Origin: Alkalimonas amylolytica
Lineage (GTDB): Bacteria > Pseudomonadota > Gammaproteobacteria > Enterobacterales > Alteromonadaceae
Assembly (NCBI RefSeq): GCF_900107845.1
Contig: NZ_FNRM01000010.1
Span: 1 to 64,000, forward strand
Length of the DNA: 64,000 nt
Direction: 5' to 3'
Shown here: in pieces, positions 43,444-52,500 of the stretch
Position numbering within the stretch: position 1 is the stretch's first letter
How the letters are laid out: each line of letters begins with the position of its first letter
Translations under genes and position numbers: made by a program
The notes under the pieces: generated by a model
What the model saw: the letters and a program-made list of their open reading frames with translations, nothing else
Database searches by the model: none
What the model was told of the DNA's origin: nothing

Positions 43444-45318
43444 ATGAAATTGAATCAAGTTCTGTCTGCACTAAATCAAATTGAAAAATCAAAATTTATT
43501 ACCTGCCTAGACAAATTATGTAGCAATGCAGCTGCCTACGACGCCACAATCGACAAAACTTTGAATAAGGTCAATCGCCAAATCAAAGATGCATCCGGAA
43601 GCGAAATTTCATTACTTTTTGCTGCTGTTGCTGAGCACTACAAAGTAGCGATAGAAGAAAGATTGACACTATGCGATGCATCTATGGCTCTGTTAGTGAA
43701 TATATTGAGCCGTGACGGTAACGGCGTTGCTCGAATCAGCTGGCTAGAGCAATTATATAGTCGGGAGTGGGAGGTGCTGGACTCGCTTTCGAGGCAAATA
43801 CAGCAAGAGATAAACAGCTGTATAGCGGATAACTACTGTCGTGAACATCGACTTAAAATTTTTAATGACTGCCTCAAAATTGCATATTCCAACGATCTCA
43901 AAACAAACAGACAAGCCAATATCTCTGATGATGAACGAAGTATTCTCAATGTCCTCGCACAGCACCTGAAAATTTCTCACGATGAAGTCGTAGCTATTGA
44001 GCATTTGTCTGATCCGATAAAAGCAGGGAAGGAAACAGTCGAAAATTGTTTGCAGGACCTACGCGAGATGGGGGTGATTTTTATCAACCGGAAACGCTCA
44101 GAAGTACTGATTCCTGACGAAGTCGTTGCCATACTTAATCAAATTCAGCATAAAGAGTTGGCGGATAAGCATTTGCTAAGGATATTACGGGTGCTGTCCG
44201 ACGCTGAACTTGCCAACATTCTTAAAAGTTATGGTAAGCGAATTCGTGGGGTTTCCCGCAGCGAGAGAATTTCAACCATCATGCATTCCGGTATTTCTGT
44301 ACGAGATATGCTGGGACGGGATTTGTACGATGAAAATGAAAGTCAAAATAAACGCAAAGAGCGTTTGAAGCAACTGATCACCGATCTGGATATTGACGCT
44401 GAGCGAATAGGACAAACAGTTGATGAGCGGATTAACGTAATTTTGGAGAGCTTAAATTCAGCTACTGAGCGCGAATTTAATGCCATGAGTGCAACAGGCT
44501 ATAAAGAAATGTTCGATGCGCTGGAGGAAAACTTCCACGGCAAGGACCCTGATGGCCGCCAAGAGTCACTTTCACAACGTCTCAAAAGAGAGTTTGAGCT
44601 GGAAGATACCGAGGAAATTAATGTCGAGCGGTTACGCGCTCTGAGCATCACCCCACATGACCTGCTTTATTTAATTAATAATGATGAAATGAGAGATTTG
44701 CGGGATACGATGAATCTTCCTAAAAAGGGTAACCCAAGATTTCATCTGCTTGATGTATTCGCCAGTGCAAATGATAAATTGATTGAAAATTTTGCTGCTT
44801 TAGCTCGACGTGATCTGATGGGGCTTAAAGAATCCGGTATTGATGTCTCTGAGGCAGATCTTGGTCTGAAATTTGAGGAGGCTACCAAAACTATTCTCGA
44901 GCAGATGGATTTGAATGTGGATGAAGAGCTTCGCAAGTCGATAAATACGGCTAAAGATAAAGCCGATATTATCCTGTCCATCAGCGATGACGATATTATT
45001 ATTGGTGAGGCCAAAACCTGCAAGAATGGTGATTTTGCAAAATACTCCAGCACTTCACGGCAGATAAAGGCCTATGTTAAACGATGCGAAAATCAGGGAA
45101 AAAGTGTTGCACAGGTGCTGATTATTGCCCCAAGTTTTTCGCAGGATTTTATTGAGTCAGCGGAGATGGATACCGAAGTGAATATCTCTTTACTCACAGC
45201 GGACGGACTAAAGCAAATTTATGATGCTTATCGGAGTAAACGCAAACCAAATTTCTCCGCTCGTTTGCTGACAAAGGGCGGGTTACTAAAAGCTGATTTA
45301 ATCGCAAAGAGTATTTGA
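43444..45318 (+). CDS. unclassified protein with C-terminal PD-(D/E)XK nuclease motif
   Basis: 624 aa, noticeably AT-rich against its neighbours and without a family I can name. Residues about 165-235 look like a winged helix (Ile-Leu-Asn-Val-Leu-Ala-Gln-His-Leu ... Asp-Leu-Arg-Glu-Met-Gly-Val-Ile-Phe). Two helical segments (about 245-295 and 415-450) have a SAP-like rhythm. Residues about 490-600 carry Asp508 in Ala-Asp-Ile-Ile-Leu-Ser, then Glu522-Ala-Lys524, spaced as in PD-(D/E)XK nucleases, with a following helix containing Gln. This suggests metal-dependent DNA cleavage, possibly guided by its own DNA-binding part. First intact gene of a defence island; transferred by the look of its base composition. 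Confidence 0.72.
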   Translation: MKLNQVLSALNQIEKSKFITCLDKLCSNAAAYDATIDKTLNKVNRQIKDASGSEISLLFAAVAEHYKVAIEERLTLCDASMALLVNILSRDGNGVARISWLEQLYSREWEVLDSLSRQIQQEINSCIADNYCREHRLKIFNDCLKIAYSNDLKTNRQANISDDERSILNVLAQHLKISHDEVVAIEHLSDPIKAGKETVENCLQDLREMGVIFINRKRSEVLIPDEVVAILNQIQHKELADKHLLRILRVLSDAELANILKSYGKRIRGVSRSERISTIMHSGISVRDMLGRDLYDENESQNKRKERLKQLITDLDIDAERIGQTVDERINVILESLNSATEREFNAMSATGYKEMFDALEENFHGKDPDGRQESLSQRLKREFELEDTEEINVERLRALSITPHDLLYLINNDEMRDLRDTMNLPKKGNPRFHLLDVFASANDKLIENFAALARRDLMGLKESGIDVSEADLGLKFEEATKTILEQMDLNVDEELRKSINTAKDKADIILSISDDDIIIGEAKTCKNGDFAKYSSTSRQIKAYVKRCENQGKSVAQVLIIAPSFSQDFIESAEMDTEVNISLLTADGLKQIYDAYRSKRKPNFSARLLTKGGLLKADLIAKSI

Positions 45319-45373
45319 TGCGGGAACTCGAAGAGTCGCGCAATCTGTTTTAGCACAGTACTTTTAAGCATCA

Positions 45374-45722
45374 TTGACGCATGCATTGTTTCTGGCACAA
45401 CAAGGCGGACCTTTGGTTATTGACCAGCCAGGAGATGAGCTGGATTTAAACTTTGTGTTCAACGAAGTGATTCCGATGCATCGTAAAGTAAAATCCAGCC
45501 GACAAATTATCTTAGCGGCTCATAACGCTAATTTTCCAGTAAACAGTGACGCTGAATTTGTGTACGCCAGTGAAGCAAAAGATGGGAAAGGCGTCCCAAG
45601 AGCGGTATGGGGTAGATAAGTCTGAAGTTACAGCTGTAGTGCTCGATACCATGGAAAGCACGGAAGAGGTTTTTTGCCTTCGTCGTAAAAATACTACTTT
45701 TGAGCAAGGAGGGGGTAAATAA
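45374..45722 (+). pseudogene. C-terminal remnant of a TrlF-like AAA/ABC ATPase
   Basis: Residues around Pro-Leu-Val-Ile-Asp-Gln-Pro-Gly-Asp-Glu-Leu-Asp correspond to the Walker B/D-loop region of large SMC-like ATPases of the TrlF type, followed by Ile-Ile-Leu-Ala-Ala-His-Asn-Ala-Asn. The usual Gln-Pro-Glu-Asp is Gln-Pro-Gly-Asp here. After about 45605 the frame shifts by one base and homology-like sequence (Val-Asp-Lys-Ser-Glu-Val ... Met-Glu-Ser-Thr-Glu-Glu) continues in another frame to a stop at 45720-45722. The N-terminal bulk of the gene is missing. A dead remnant between two intact defence-type genes. Confidence 0.75.
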
Positions 45723-45726
45723 ACCT

Positions 45727-46617
45727 GTGCCAGACTTAAAACCATGGCGGTCAATGACCGACCAATTAGCTATTCTAAAATCCCGTGGTTTGCTGGTTGA
45801 TAATGAACCAGCAGCGCTTAATTACCTTGCACGTATTGGTTATTACCGGCTAAGCGGCTATTGGTACCCCCTTCGCGTTATCGACACTGAAACATCACTA
45901 CAAGAACACCGACCCGTGCGCTTTGATCACTTTATGCCAGAAAGCCATTTTGAAGATGTGGTTAAGTTGTATGTGTTTGATAAAAAGCTACGTCTACTGG
46001 CGCTGGATGCATTGGAACGAATTGAAATGGCACTTCGGGTGGACATTGCCCATCGGTTAGGGGAGAAAGATCCCTGTGCACACCTGAACCCGGATTGCTT
46101 GCATGGTAATTTTGCCAAAAAAGCGATAATAAAAGGGCCAAACAAAGGCAAGACTGAGCATCAGGTATGGCTGGAAAAATACGATACTATGTTGAAACGA
46201 GCGCGACGGGAGCCTTTTATTGCTCATCACCGCGAGAAGTATGACGGCTGTTTACCAATATGGGTAGCGATTGAAGTATGGGACTTCGGACTACTGTCCC
46301 GGTTATTTGAAGGCATGCAGTTTACAGATAAAAATCAGGTGGCCCAAAAGTATGGGCTTGCGGACGGCGCTCAGCTGGCAAAATGGCTTAAGAGTTTGAA
46401 CTTTGTGCGTAACGTGTCAGCGCACCATAGCCGCCCTTTTATGTACTTTGCCATCATGGCGAAACTACTCGCTGTTATTTGCCCTAACTCAAGCTGGACA
46501 CAACGACTGATTGCACTGATAAACGACTTCCCAAGCTCTAGAAATGGCATGTTAACATTGCAAGACCTTGGTGTCGTTGAGGGGGCTGTTGAATGGCTGA
46601 GTCAATTTCAGAAATGA
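45727..46617 (+). CDS. Abi_2 (AbiD/F-type) abortive-infection protein
   Basis: 296 aa from a GTG preceded by an AGGAGGGGG tract; an in-frame TTG at 45700 lies upstream of that tract. Visible family features: Gly-Tyr-Tyr-Arg-Leu-Ser-Gly-Tyr-Trp-Tyr-Pro near residue 40, Leu-Asp-Ala-Leu-Glu-Arg-Ile-Glu, and Arg-Asn-Val-Ser-Ala-His, the Rx4-6H motif of HEPN RNases. Abi_2 proteins stop phage growth by arresting or killing the infected cell, probably through RNA cleavage. It overlaps nothing intact but begins inside the ribosome-binding context of the ATPase remnant, suggesting the three genes once formed one unit. Confidence 0.88.
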   Translation: MPDLKPWRSMTDQLAILKSRGLLVDNEPAALNYLARIGYYRLSGYWYPLRVIDTETSLQEHRPVRFDHFMPESHFEDVVKLYVFDKKLRLLALDALERIEMALRVDIAHRLGEKDPCAHLNPDCLHGNFAKKAIIKGPNKGKTEHQVWLEKYDTMLKRARREPFIAHHREKYDGCLPIWVAIEVWDFGLLSRLFEGMQFTDKNQVAQKYGLADGAQLAKWLKSLNFVRNVSAHHSRPFMYFAIMAKLLAVICPNSSWTQRLIALINDFPSSRNGMLTLQDLGVVEGAVEWLSQFQK

Positions 46618-46619
46618 GA

Positions 46620-46675
46620 ACCGACGCGTACATAAATGCAGAGGCGTCGGTCATATTGGTTCTAATAGTAGAACC
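46620..46675 (+). terminator. two tandem hairpins after the Abi_2 gene
   Basis: An 8-bp stem (46620-46627 with 46644-46651, 16-nt loop) right after the stop, then a second perfect stem GGTTCTA-ATAG-TAGAACC at 46658-46675. Neither has a strong T tract. The pair probably limits + strand transcription toward the SMC operon, which ends on the opposite strand at 46806. Confidence 0.5.
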
Positions 46676-46805
46676 TAGGTGATTCTATGTCAATCCAGTA
46701 CTTAGAAATTATAATAATCTAATAGTCTGATGCTAGCGCTTTCAAAATGAACAGAGACTTACTGCAAGCATAACTTTGGTTTGGTCAGTGATTGCTGATA
46801 TTGCT

Positions 46806-47666
46806 TTAGGTCAGGCTGATTGGTTTTAGTTGCTGCTGTTGCATATTTTGCTGGCGCAGGCCTTTTAGTTGCTGACAAAGTAACGCTTGGTAAGGCTGAA
46901 AATCCTGGCTGCAGGCAGTGCTTTTGATCGCTGGCAGGTATTTCAGCTGAGTATCCGGCAGCATGCTGCTGCTGGCTTGTTGTTGCAAAGTGGCAAGATC
47001 TGGTAACAGCATGGCCTGATAGCCTTCGTGCAAAGCGATGCTGACACCTTTGCCATCAAAATCACCGAAGTAGATGGTTGGTTTCTGCAAACTTAGCCAG
47101 GCGGTTTTGAGTGCTTTGCAGCCCCGGCTGTAGAGGCGATCGCCGCGATAAACCACCAACGGCTGCTGGAAGGGTAGCTCCAGAGTGAACAGCTCCAGTT
47201 GGTAAAAACAATCGAGGTTTTCCACTACCAGCAAGGTGTCGAATTGGTCCAGTGGTAGTTGCTGCCAGTCGGTGTCGATAAACTCTGTATGAAGACCTGC
47301 TTGCTGCGTTGGTTGATTTAAACGCAGCAGCACCCGCTGTTGGCGAGGCTTTAAGCCAGCGCTTTTTAATTCCTGCTGGCTGGATTGTGCAGCCTCCATC
47401 CGGCTTTGTGCCGCCAGATTATCGCGAAAACAGGCCTGGCCGAGCTGGCGCTGGGCTGTGGCAATGGCCCCCAGCAGCGCCATATCAAAGCGGACTTTGG
47501 GCAAGCTGGCGCTGTGGGCTGGCAACAGTTGCTGCTCAATGCACCAGTCAATCACCTGAGCTGCCGCTTTTTTGCCGGGGCTTACGGCTTCGCTGCCGCT
47601 GGCTTTCAGCCGTAGCTCCAGCTGGCGCAGCCAGTTCAGTGCCTGCAGCCCCAGCGCCTGTTGCAT
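46806..47666 (-). CDS. JetD-like Toprim nuclease subunit
   Basis: 286 aa, shorter than the roughly 390-aa type I JetD as I recall it. The C-terminal Toprim-like region has Glu149 in Leu-Leu-Val-Val-Glu-Asn-Leu-Asp and the Asp202-x-Asp204 pair in Tyr-Phe-Gly-Asp-Phe-Asp-Gly-Lys-Gly, matching the DUF2220 topoisomerase-like core that cuts DNA in Wadjet. The N-terminal half is helical and could be the JetC-contacting part. Last gene of the SMC operon; its ATG overlaps the preceding stop (TGATG). Confidence 0.8.
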   Translation of the reverse strand: MQQALGLQALNWLRQLELRLKASGSEAVSPGKKAAAQVIDWCIEQQLLPAHSASLPKVRFDMALLGAIATAQRQLGQACFRDNLAAQSRMEAAQSSQQELKSAGLKPRQQRVLLRLNQPTQQAGLHTEFIDTDWQQLPLDQFDTLLVVENLDCFYQLELFTLELPFQQPLVVYRGDRLYSRGCKALKTAWLSLQKPTIYFGDFDGKGVSIALHEGYQAMLLPDLATLQQQASSSMLPDTQLKYLPAIKSTACSQDFQPYQALLCQQLKGLRQQNMQQQQLKPISLT

Positions 47667-48907
47667 CAGGCGGCCTTCAGGGCGATCTGAATATCGCGGA
47701 TCAGCAGCAGCTGGTTGACGCTGCTGGCCGGAGCTTCGTCGCGCAAAATACCGAACATGCGCTTTTCTTCCAGCGGTAGTGCCTGGTATTCGGCCAGGAT
47801 CTGATACAACCAGATCTCGCTGTCCCAGTCGAGCTTCTGCTGGGCCAGGTACTCGAGTGCGCTGAGTTTGCCGCCCTGATCGATCACCCGCAGGTAGAAG
47901 TTTTCCACATCGGTTTTCAGCGCCTGCTGGCGGGCGGCGATTTCTTCATCGACCATCAGCTCGGCAAAGCTGGCGCTGTGTTGCTCCGGCAGTTCGATAC
48001 TGCTGGGCCTTGGCAGGGCGCGGACCAGTTCGGCCAGCACGGCCCGTTCGCTGGCTTTATCCAGTGCGATGGCGGCCTGTGGCCGGATCGCTGCTGCCTG
48101 GTTGAACAAGGTTGGCAGTTCGGAGCGATTGGGGTAATCGGCTGGCTGGTATTTGGGGTGCTGGCGTAAAAAAGCCGCCATATTGGCGATCAGCATGGAG
48201 CGGGCCTGTTGCTGACGGAATTTCGCCAGCAGTTGCACCAGCCGCTTTTGTACTTCCAGCAAGCTGCTGTGATGGGAGCTGAGCTGATTTTGCAACTGAC
48301 TAACCAGCAGTTTACGCAGGTGGTTGTTGCCTTCCGACAGCTCGATCAGCTCGTTGAAATCGAGCAAATCCAGGCCATCCAGCAAACGGCGCAGTTGCTT
48401 TTGCGCCCGTTCGTTTTCGCGGATCTTATCGTCCAGGCTGCTGACAAAACCAAAGTCGCTGTTTAAGCGGTGCCACAGGCTGTCGATGGCCTCTTCAAAC
48501 TGGCCGCTTAAATCGTGCACATGCTCGGTCAGGCGCTGCAGTTGCAGCTCGGCCACGCTGTAATCGCCTTTGAACTGGGCATCGCGGTAGGCCTGTACCC
48601 GGTTGCGGATTTGTTCTAACTTCTCGGCCACGTCGGCATTGATCTGGCGGCGGTTTTCATCGGCCACCATACTGGCAATCAGCTCGCTAACCAAAGGCCG
48701 CAGTGCCAGTGGCTGCTGCTCGTCCGGCCGCCATAAAATACGGGCGGCGATCAGCTTTTTCAGCGCGCCTTCGCTAAAGGCGGTTTCATCAATATGGCCA
48801 TCCAGATAACCCTGCATCAGCGCTTTGTGGTGCTTGCCAAGCAAGGCCAGGCGCTCGGCACCGATGCTGAATAAATTGGACGCCAGGCTGGGTTCCAACG
48901 GGGCCAT
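47666..48907 (-). CDS. kleisin-like subunit of SMC defence complex (JetA/MksF-like)
   Basis: 413 aa, mostly helical, with a winged-helix-like N-terminus (Leu-Lys-Lys-Leu-Ile-Ala-Ala-Arg-Ile-Leu-Trp-Arg), a long central helical region (about 85-255) and a second compact C-terminal domain ending in Leu-Leu-Ile-Arg-Asp-Ile-Gln. Size and operon position fit the kleisin that bridges the SMC heads. Assignment rests on synteny with the SMC, kite and Toprim genes more than on motifs. Starts and stops in TGATG overlaps. Confidence 0.72.
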   Translation of the reverse strand: MAPLEPSLASNLFSIGAERLALLGKHHKALMQGYLDGHIDETAFSEGALKKLIAARILWRPDEQQPLALRPLVSELIASMVADENRRQINADVAEKLEQIRNRVQAYRDAQFKGDYSVAELQLQRLTEHVHDLSGQFEEAIDSLWHRLNSDFGFVSSLDDKIRENERAQKQLRRLLDGLDLLDFNELIELSEGNNHLRKLLVSQLQNQLSSHHSSLLEVQKRLVQLLAKFRQQQARSMLIANMAAFLRQHPKYQPADYPNRSELPTLFNQAAAIRPQAAIALDKASERAVLAELVRALPRPSSIELPEQHSASFAELMVDEEIAARQQALKTDVENFYLRVIDQGGKLSALEYLAQQKLDWDSEIWLYQILAEYQALPLEEKRMFGILRDEAPASSVNQLLLIRDIQIALKAA

Positions 48908-49527
48908 CAGAGCAGTGCCTCCTGACTGGGGGTATCGTCTACCGGCAGTTGCTCTTCATCGCGGATAAAGCGGATCACATCCAGCAGATGATCAATTTTA
49001 CCGGTGACGATGTAGTACTGGCGTTCACTGTGCGGTTGCAGCAGATAGCCGTGCTCTTTTAAGCGGCGGAAAATCAGTTTGACCTGGCTGTCCAGTTGCT
49101 CGCTCTGGCTGTTAAAAAAGCGGTCGCTGGCCAGGGCGTTCAGGCGCTGGCGCAGGCTCTGGTTGTCTTCGGTGCGCAGCACAAACTCCTGCAGCTTGAT
49201 GGTATCGCCGGCGGTCAGGGCGCTGTCGCGGCCCAGGGTTTCCTGCACCAGTTGCAACCATTCCAGCAAAGGCAGCAAGGATTGCACCGTCAGGGCAAAC
49301 TGGCTGCTTAGATGCTCGCGGGCTTCTTTGCTCAGCTCGTGGTAACCGAGATAAAACACCGAGCCATCGTCATTGCTAACCAGCCGGCGGTTTAACGGCC
49401 GCAGGTAGTGGTTGATCTCCTGCTGGGTTTGTTCATCGCTCAGGTGGCGATAGCCATCTTCGTCGCTGATTTGACAGATAAAGTCACCGGCCAGCAGCCG
49501 TTCCAGTAAAGGGCCGTGTTGCAGCAT
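48907..49527 (-). CDS. kite subunit of SMC defence complex (JetB/MksE-like)
   Basis: 206 aa. Two winged-helix-like segments: an N-terminal one with Tyr-Arg-His-Leu-Ser-Asp-Glu ... Arg-Arg-Leu-Val-Ser-Asn-Asp-Asp-Gly-Ser-Val-Phe-Tyr and a C-terminal one with Ile-Phe-Arg-Arg-Leu-Lys-Glu-His-Gly-Tyr-Leu ... Arg-Gln-Tyr-Tyr-Ile-Val-Thr-Gly. This is the layout of MukE/MksE/JetB kite proteins, which dimerise and bind the kleisin. Assigned by size, layout and operon context. Confidence 0.72.
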   Translation of the reverse strand: MLQHGPLLERLLAGDFICQISDEDGYRHLSDEQTQQEINHYLRPLNRRLVSNDDGSVFYLGYHELSKEAREHLSSQFALTVQSLLPLLEWLQLVQETLGRDSALTAGDTIKLQEFVLRTEDNQSLRQRLNALASDRFFNSQSEQLDSQVKLIFRRLKEHGYLLQPHSERQYYIVTGKIDHLLDVIRFIRDEEQLPVDDTPSQEALL

Positions 49528-52500
49528 CAGCTGGCCTCCTGCTGTTTCTGTGCCAGCCGCTCAGCAAGGCGGCTGACTTTGGGTTGAATGCGTTTGAGCT
49601 GGCGCTTGCTCGGGTCCTGCTGGCTGGGCTCAATCAGATAGCGGTGCTGGAACAGCATCAGCACATCGGACTCCGGGTTCGGGAAGGCACCGACAATGAC
49701 AATGTTGTTGCTGCTGCAAGCCTGGAACAGTTTTTCCACGTTGTGGTAGGCCAGGGTACCGATTTCATCAATCGGCCAGTGAATGCTGACCTTGGCCTCG
49801 CCGCGCAGCAAGCGGGTAAAGGCCAGCAGGTATTTGCACAGGATCAGGTAGGCCATGCCATGGCTGGAGGACTCCAGCAGCTGGCGATCGTTCTTAATCA
49901 CCAGCTCGGAGCCGCCTTCGCTTAAATGCAATTCCAGCCGCAGCAGGGATTCGATGCTGTACTGCTCGTCGGCGCGCAGCAGCTCGACCACATCGGCCAG
50001 GGCGTTTAAGTATTGTTCGGAGGGCAGGGCTTTGCCAGAGGCACCCCAGTCGTCGTACAGCTTGGCGAAGTGCTTCAGCGGTTGCCAGAAACCCAGCTCG
50101 TCGATGGTGGATAGAATGCGAACTTCTGAGCGGCTGATGCCTTCCAGCACCAGATCGTCGGCCACGGCTTCGCTTAAACGGCGGCTTTGCAGCGCAATAC
50201 GGCGGTTGATGTCGCTAAAGACGGTGAAGAACTTTTTCAGATCGCCGCCGATGTTTTCGCCCATCTCCAGCAGTTGCTGCTGGGCGTCTTTTAAAATACG
50301 CAGCAAATCGGACAGGATCGGCAACTGCTCGCGCTTGCCGGCGTAGTCGGGCAATTTGCGTTTTTCATGCTCCAGCCGATCCAGGAACTCAGGGCCGGCA
50401 TCTTTACTCAGCATGCTTTCAAACTGCTCCATCGCCAGCTTCAGCGCGCCATCGAGCTTGCTGCGCTGTTCCAGTGCTTCGTTGGTACGGGACAACCGTT
50501 CAATCACATCGGCGCAGGCTGCCAGGCTGGCTGGTTTCACGCTGCTCAGGTGCAGCTCGGCCAGCTTGCTCAGGCAAGGTTTTAATTGCACCAGCCGCTG
50601 CTCGGCGTGTTGCATCTGTTCCTGATGCTGTTGCTTGCGCACATCCAGCTGTTTTTGCTGCTGGCTGTAATCGGCTTTTAGTTGTTCCAGCGCCTGACGG
50701 CCCGTGCGTTGTTGCTGTTTCAGCGTGGTTTCCTGCTCCAGCAGCTTGGGCCGTAGCTGCTGCCAGTCCAGCTGCATAAAGCTTTGCCAGGCGCTCAGTT
50801 CATTCTGACGCTCGGTCACGCTCTGGATCTCGGTTTTCAGCTGGTCCTGCTTTTGCTTTAACTCGGTCAGACGGCGCGGATCGATGCCTTTGGCGGAGAG
50901 CTCTTCGGCAAAGGCTTGCTGCAGTTCGCGCAGCTGGCTTTTGTTGTCTTCGCGCTTGCGCTCCAGTTGACGCTCCAGCTCGTCCATCTGCTCATCGAAC
51001 ACCTGCAGTTCGGCCTGCCAGTCGGCTTTTAGCTCCATTTTCTGGCTGTTGTGGTCGTCTTTGAGGCCGTGCAGATCCTGTTGTTGCTGGTGCTGCAGTT
51101 TTTCCAGTTGCTGCTGACGGCTGCTCAGTTCCGAGCGTACGCAGGCCTGGCGCTGTTTCACCAGCTCGCGCTGCTGGGCTTCTAAACGGTTGCGGGCATC
51201 GCGGGCGTAGTCGATGTTTTGCTCGTACTGGGTCAGTTGCCATTCGGCCTGCTCCAGTTGTGCCCGGGCCAGTTCGGCTTGCTCGTACTTGTCTTTTAAT
51301 GCTTTCTCGGCCGCCGCTTTGTTGCTGTTGGCCTGCTCCAGCTGCTGTTCGGCACTGTGAATGCGGTGACGAATGGCGGCTTCATCCTGGGCGTAGTCCG
51401 GGGTGTCGATGGCGGCTATATCCAGCTGCAGGCCATAGAGGCTGTCGGTCAGCTCCAGCAGATGCGGCTGCAAGTCGTGCCGCTCCAGCAGGCGTTCGTC
51501 CAGCACTTTGCCGAGCTTCTGCTCCCAGCCGTTGTAATGCAGCCGCAGGAAATGGCGCAAACTGCCTTGTTCGGGGCTTAGTTGGCGATGCAGGTTTTGC
51601 AGCTGCTGCTCGGCGCTGTGCAGGGCTTTGCGGCTGGTTTCCAACTGCTGGTCGGCCTGCTCACGCTGTTGCTGCGCTTGCTGGTGCTGCTTTTGCAGTT
51701 GCTGCATCTGCCGCGCCTGCTGCTGGGCTTGCTGCTGGGCTTGCTCCAGCCGCAGCTCGGCGGCGCGCAGCTCGTCGTGCTCGGCTTCGGTCAGCGGTGA
51801 GGCGCTTAGCTGGCTGTGCAACACGGCGATAGCACTGTGGCATTCACTGAGTTGATTGGCAAAGGCTTGCTGCTGCTCTTGCAACCGGCTTTGAAAGGCC
51901 TGCTCCAGCGCAGCCAGTTTGTTGTCTTGTTGCTCGCGGGTCTGGTCCTTTTGTAGCTGCAGCTGCTTGGCCTTGGCTCTGTGCTGCTCGCTTAAGCGAT
52001 TAAAGGACTCTGCCAGCTTGGCTTTGCGCTGCTCCAGCTGACGCTCCATATCGCCGTGCTGCTCCACCATCAATTGGTACTGTTCCGCCAGTTCTTGCAG
52101 GGTTTCGCGCCACAGCGGCAGCGCATCGGTATCGCGCTGCAGTTTCGGCATGTCTTTGCTGTCAAAGTCATCGTACTGTTGCTGCAAGCGATCCAACCGG
52201 GCTGAGGTTTCATGCAGATCGGCTTCCACTTTGGCCAGTTGGCTGTTGTGCTCCAGTTGCTGTTGCTGATACTGATCTTTGGCGCTTTGCAATTGCTGAC
52301 GCAGGCTTTGCACCTGCTGCTCGGCATCGGCGCGTTGTTGCTTTAACTGCTGCTCATCCTGCTCCAGCAGGGGCAGCAAAGCCGCCAACTGGGCTTCGGC
52401 ACCATCCAGTTGCAATGCCAGTTGTTGCAGCCGCTCGAAATCCTGTTGCAACCGGTCCAGCCGCATCGATTGGCGCATCTGCTGGATCCAGTCCCGTGCC

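Noticed and set aside
51260-51832. 190-aa + strand ORF and several other long open frames opposite the SMC gene
   Set aside because: They mirror the Gln/Ala/Leu-rich coiled coil on the other strand, have no ribosome-binding sites and low-complexity products.
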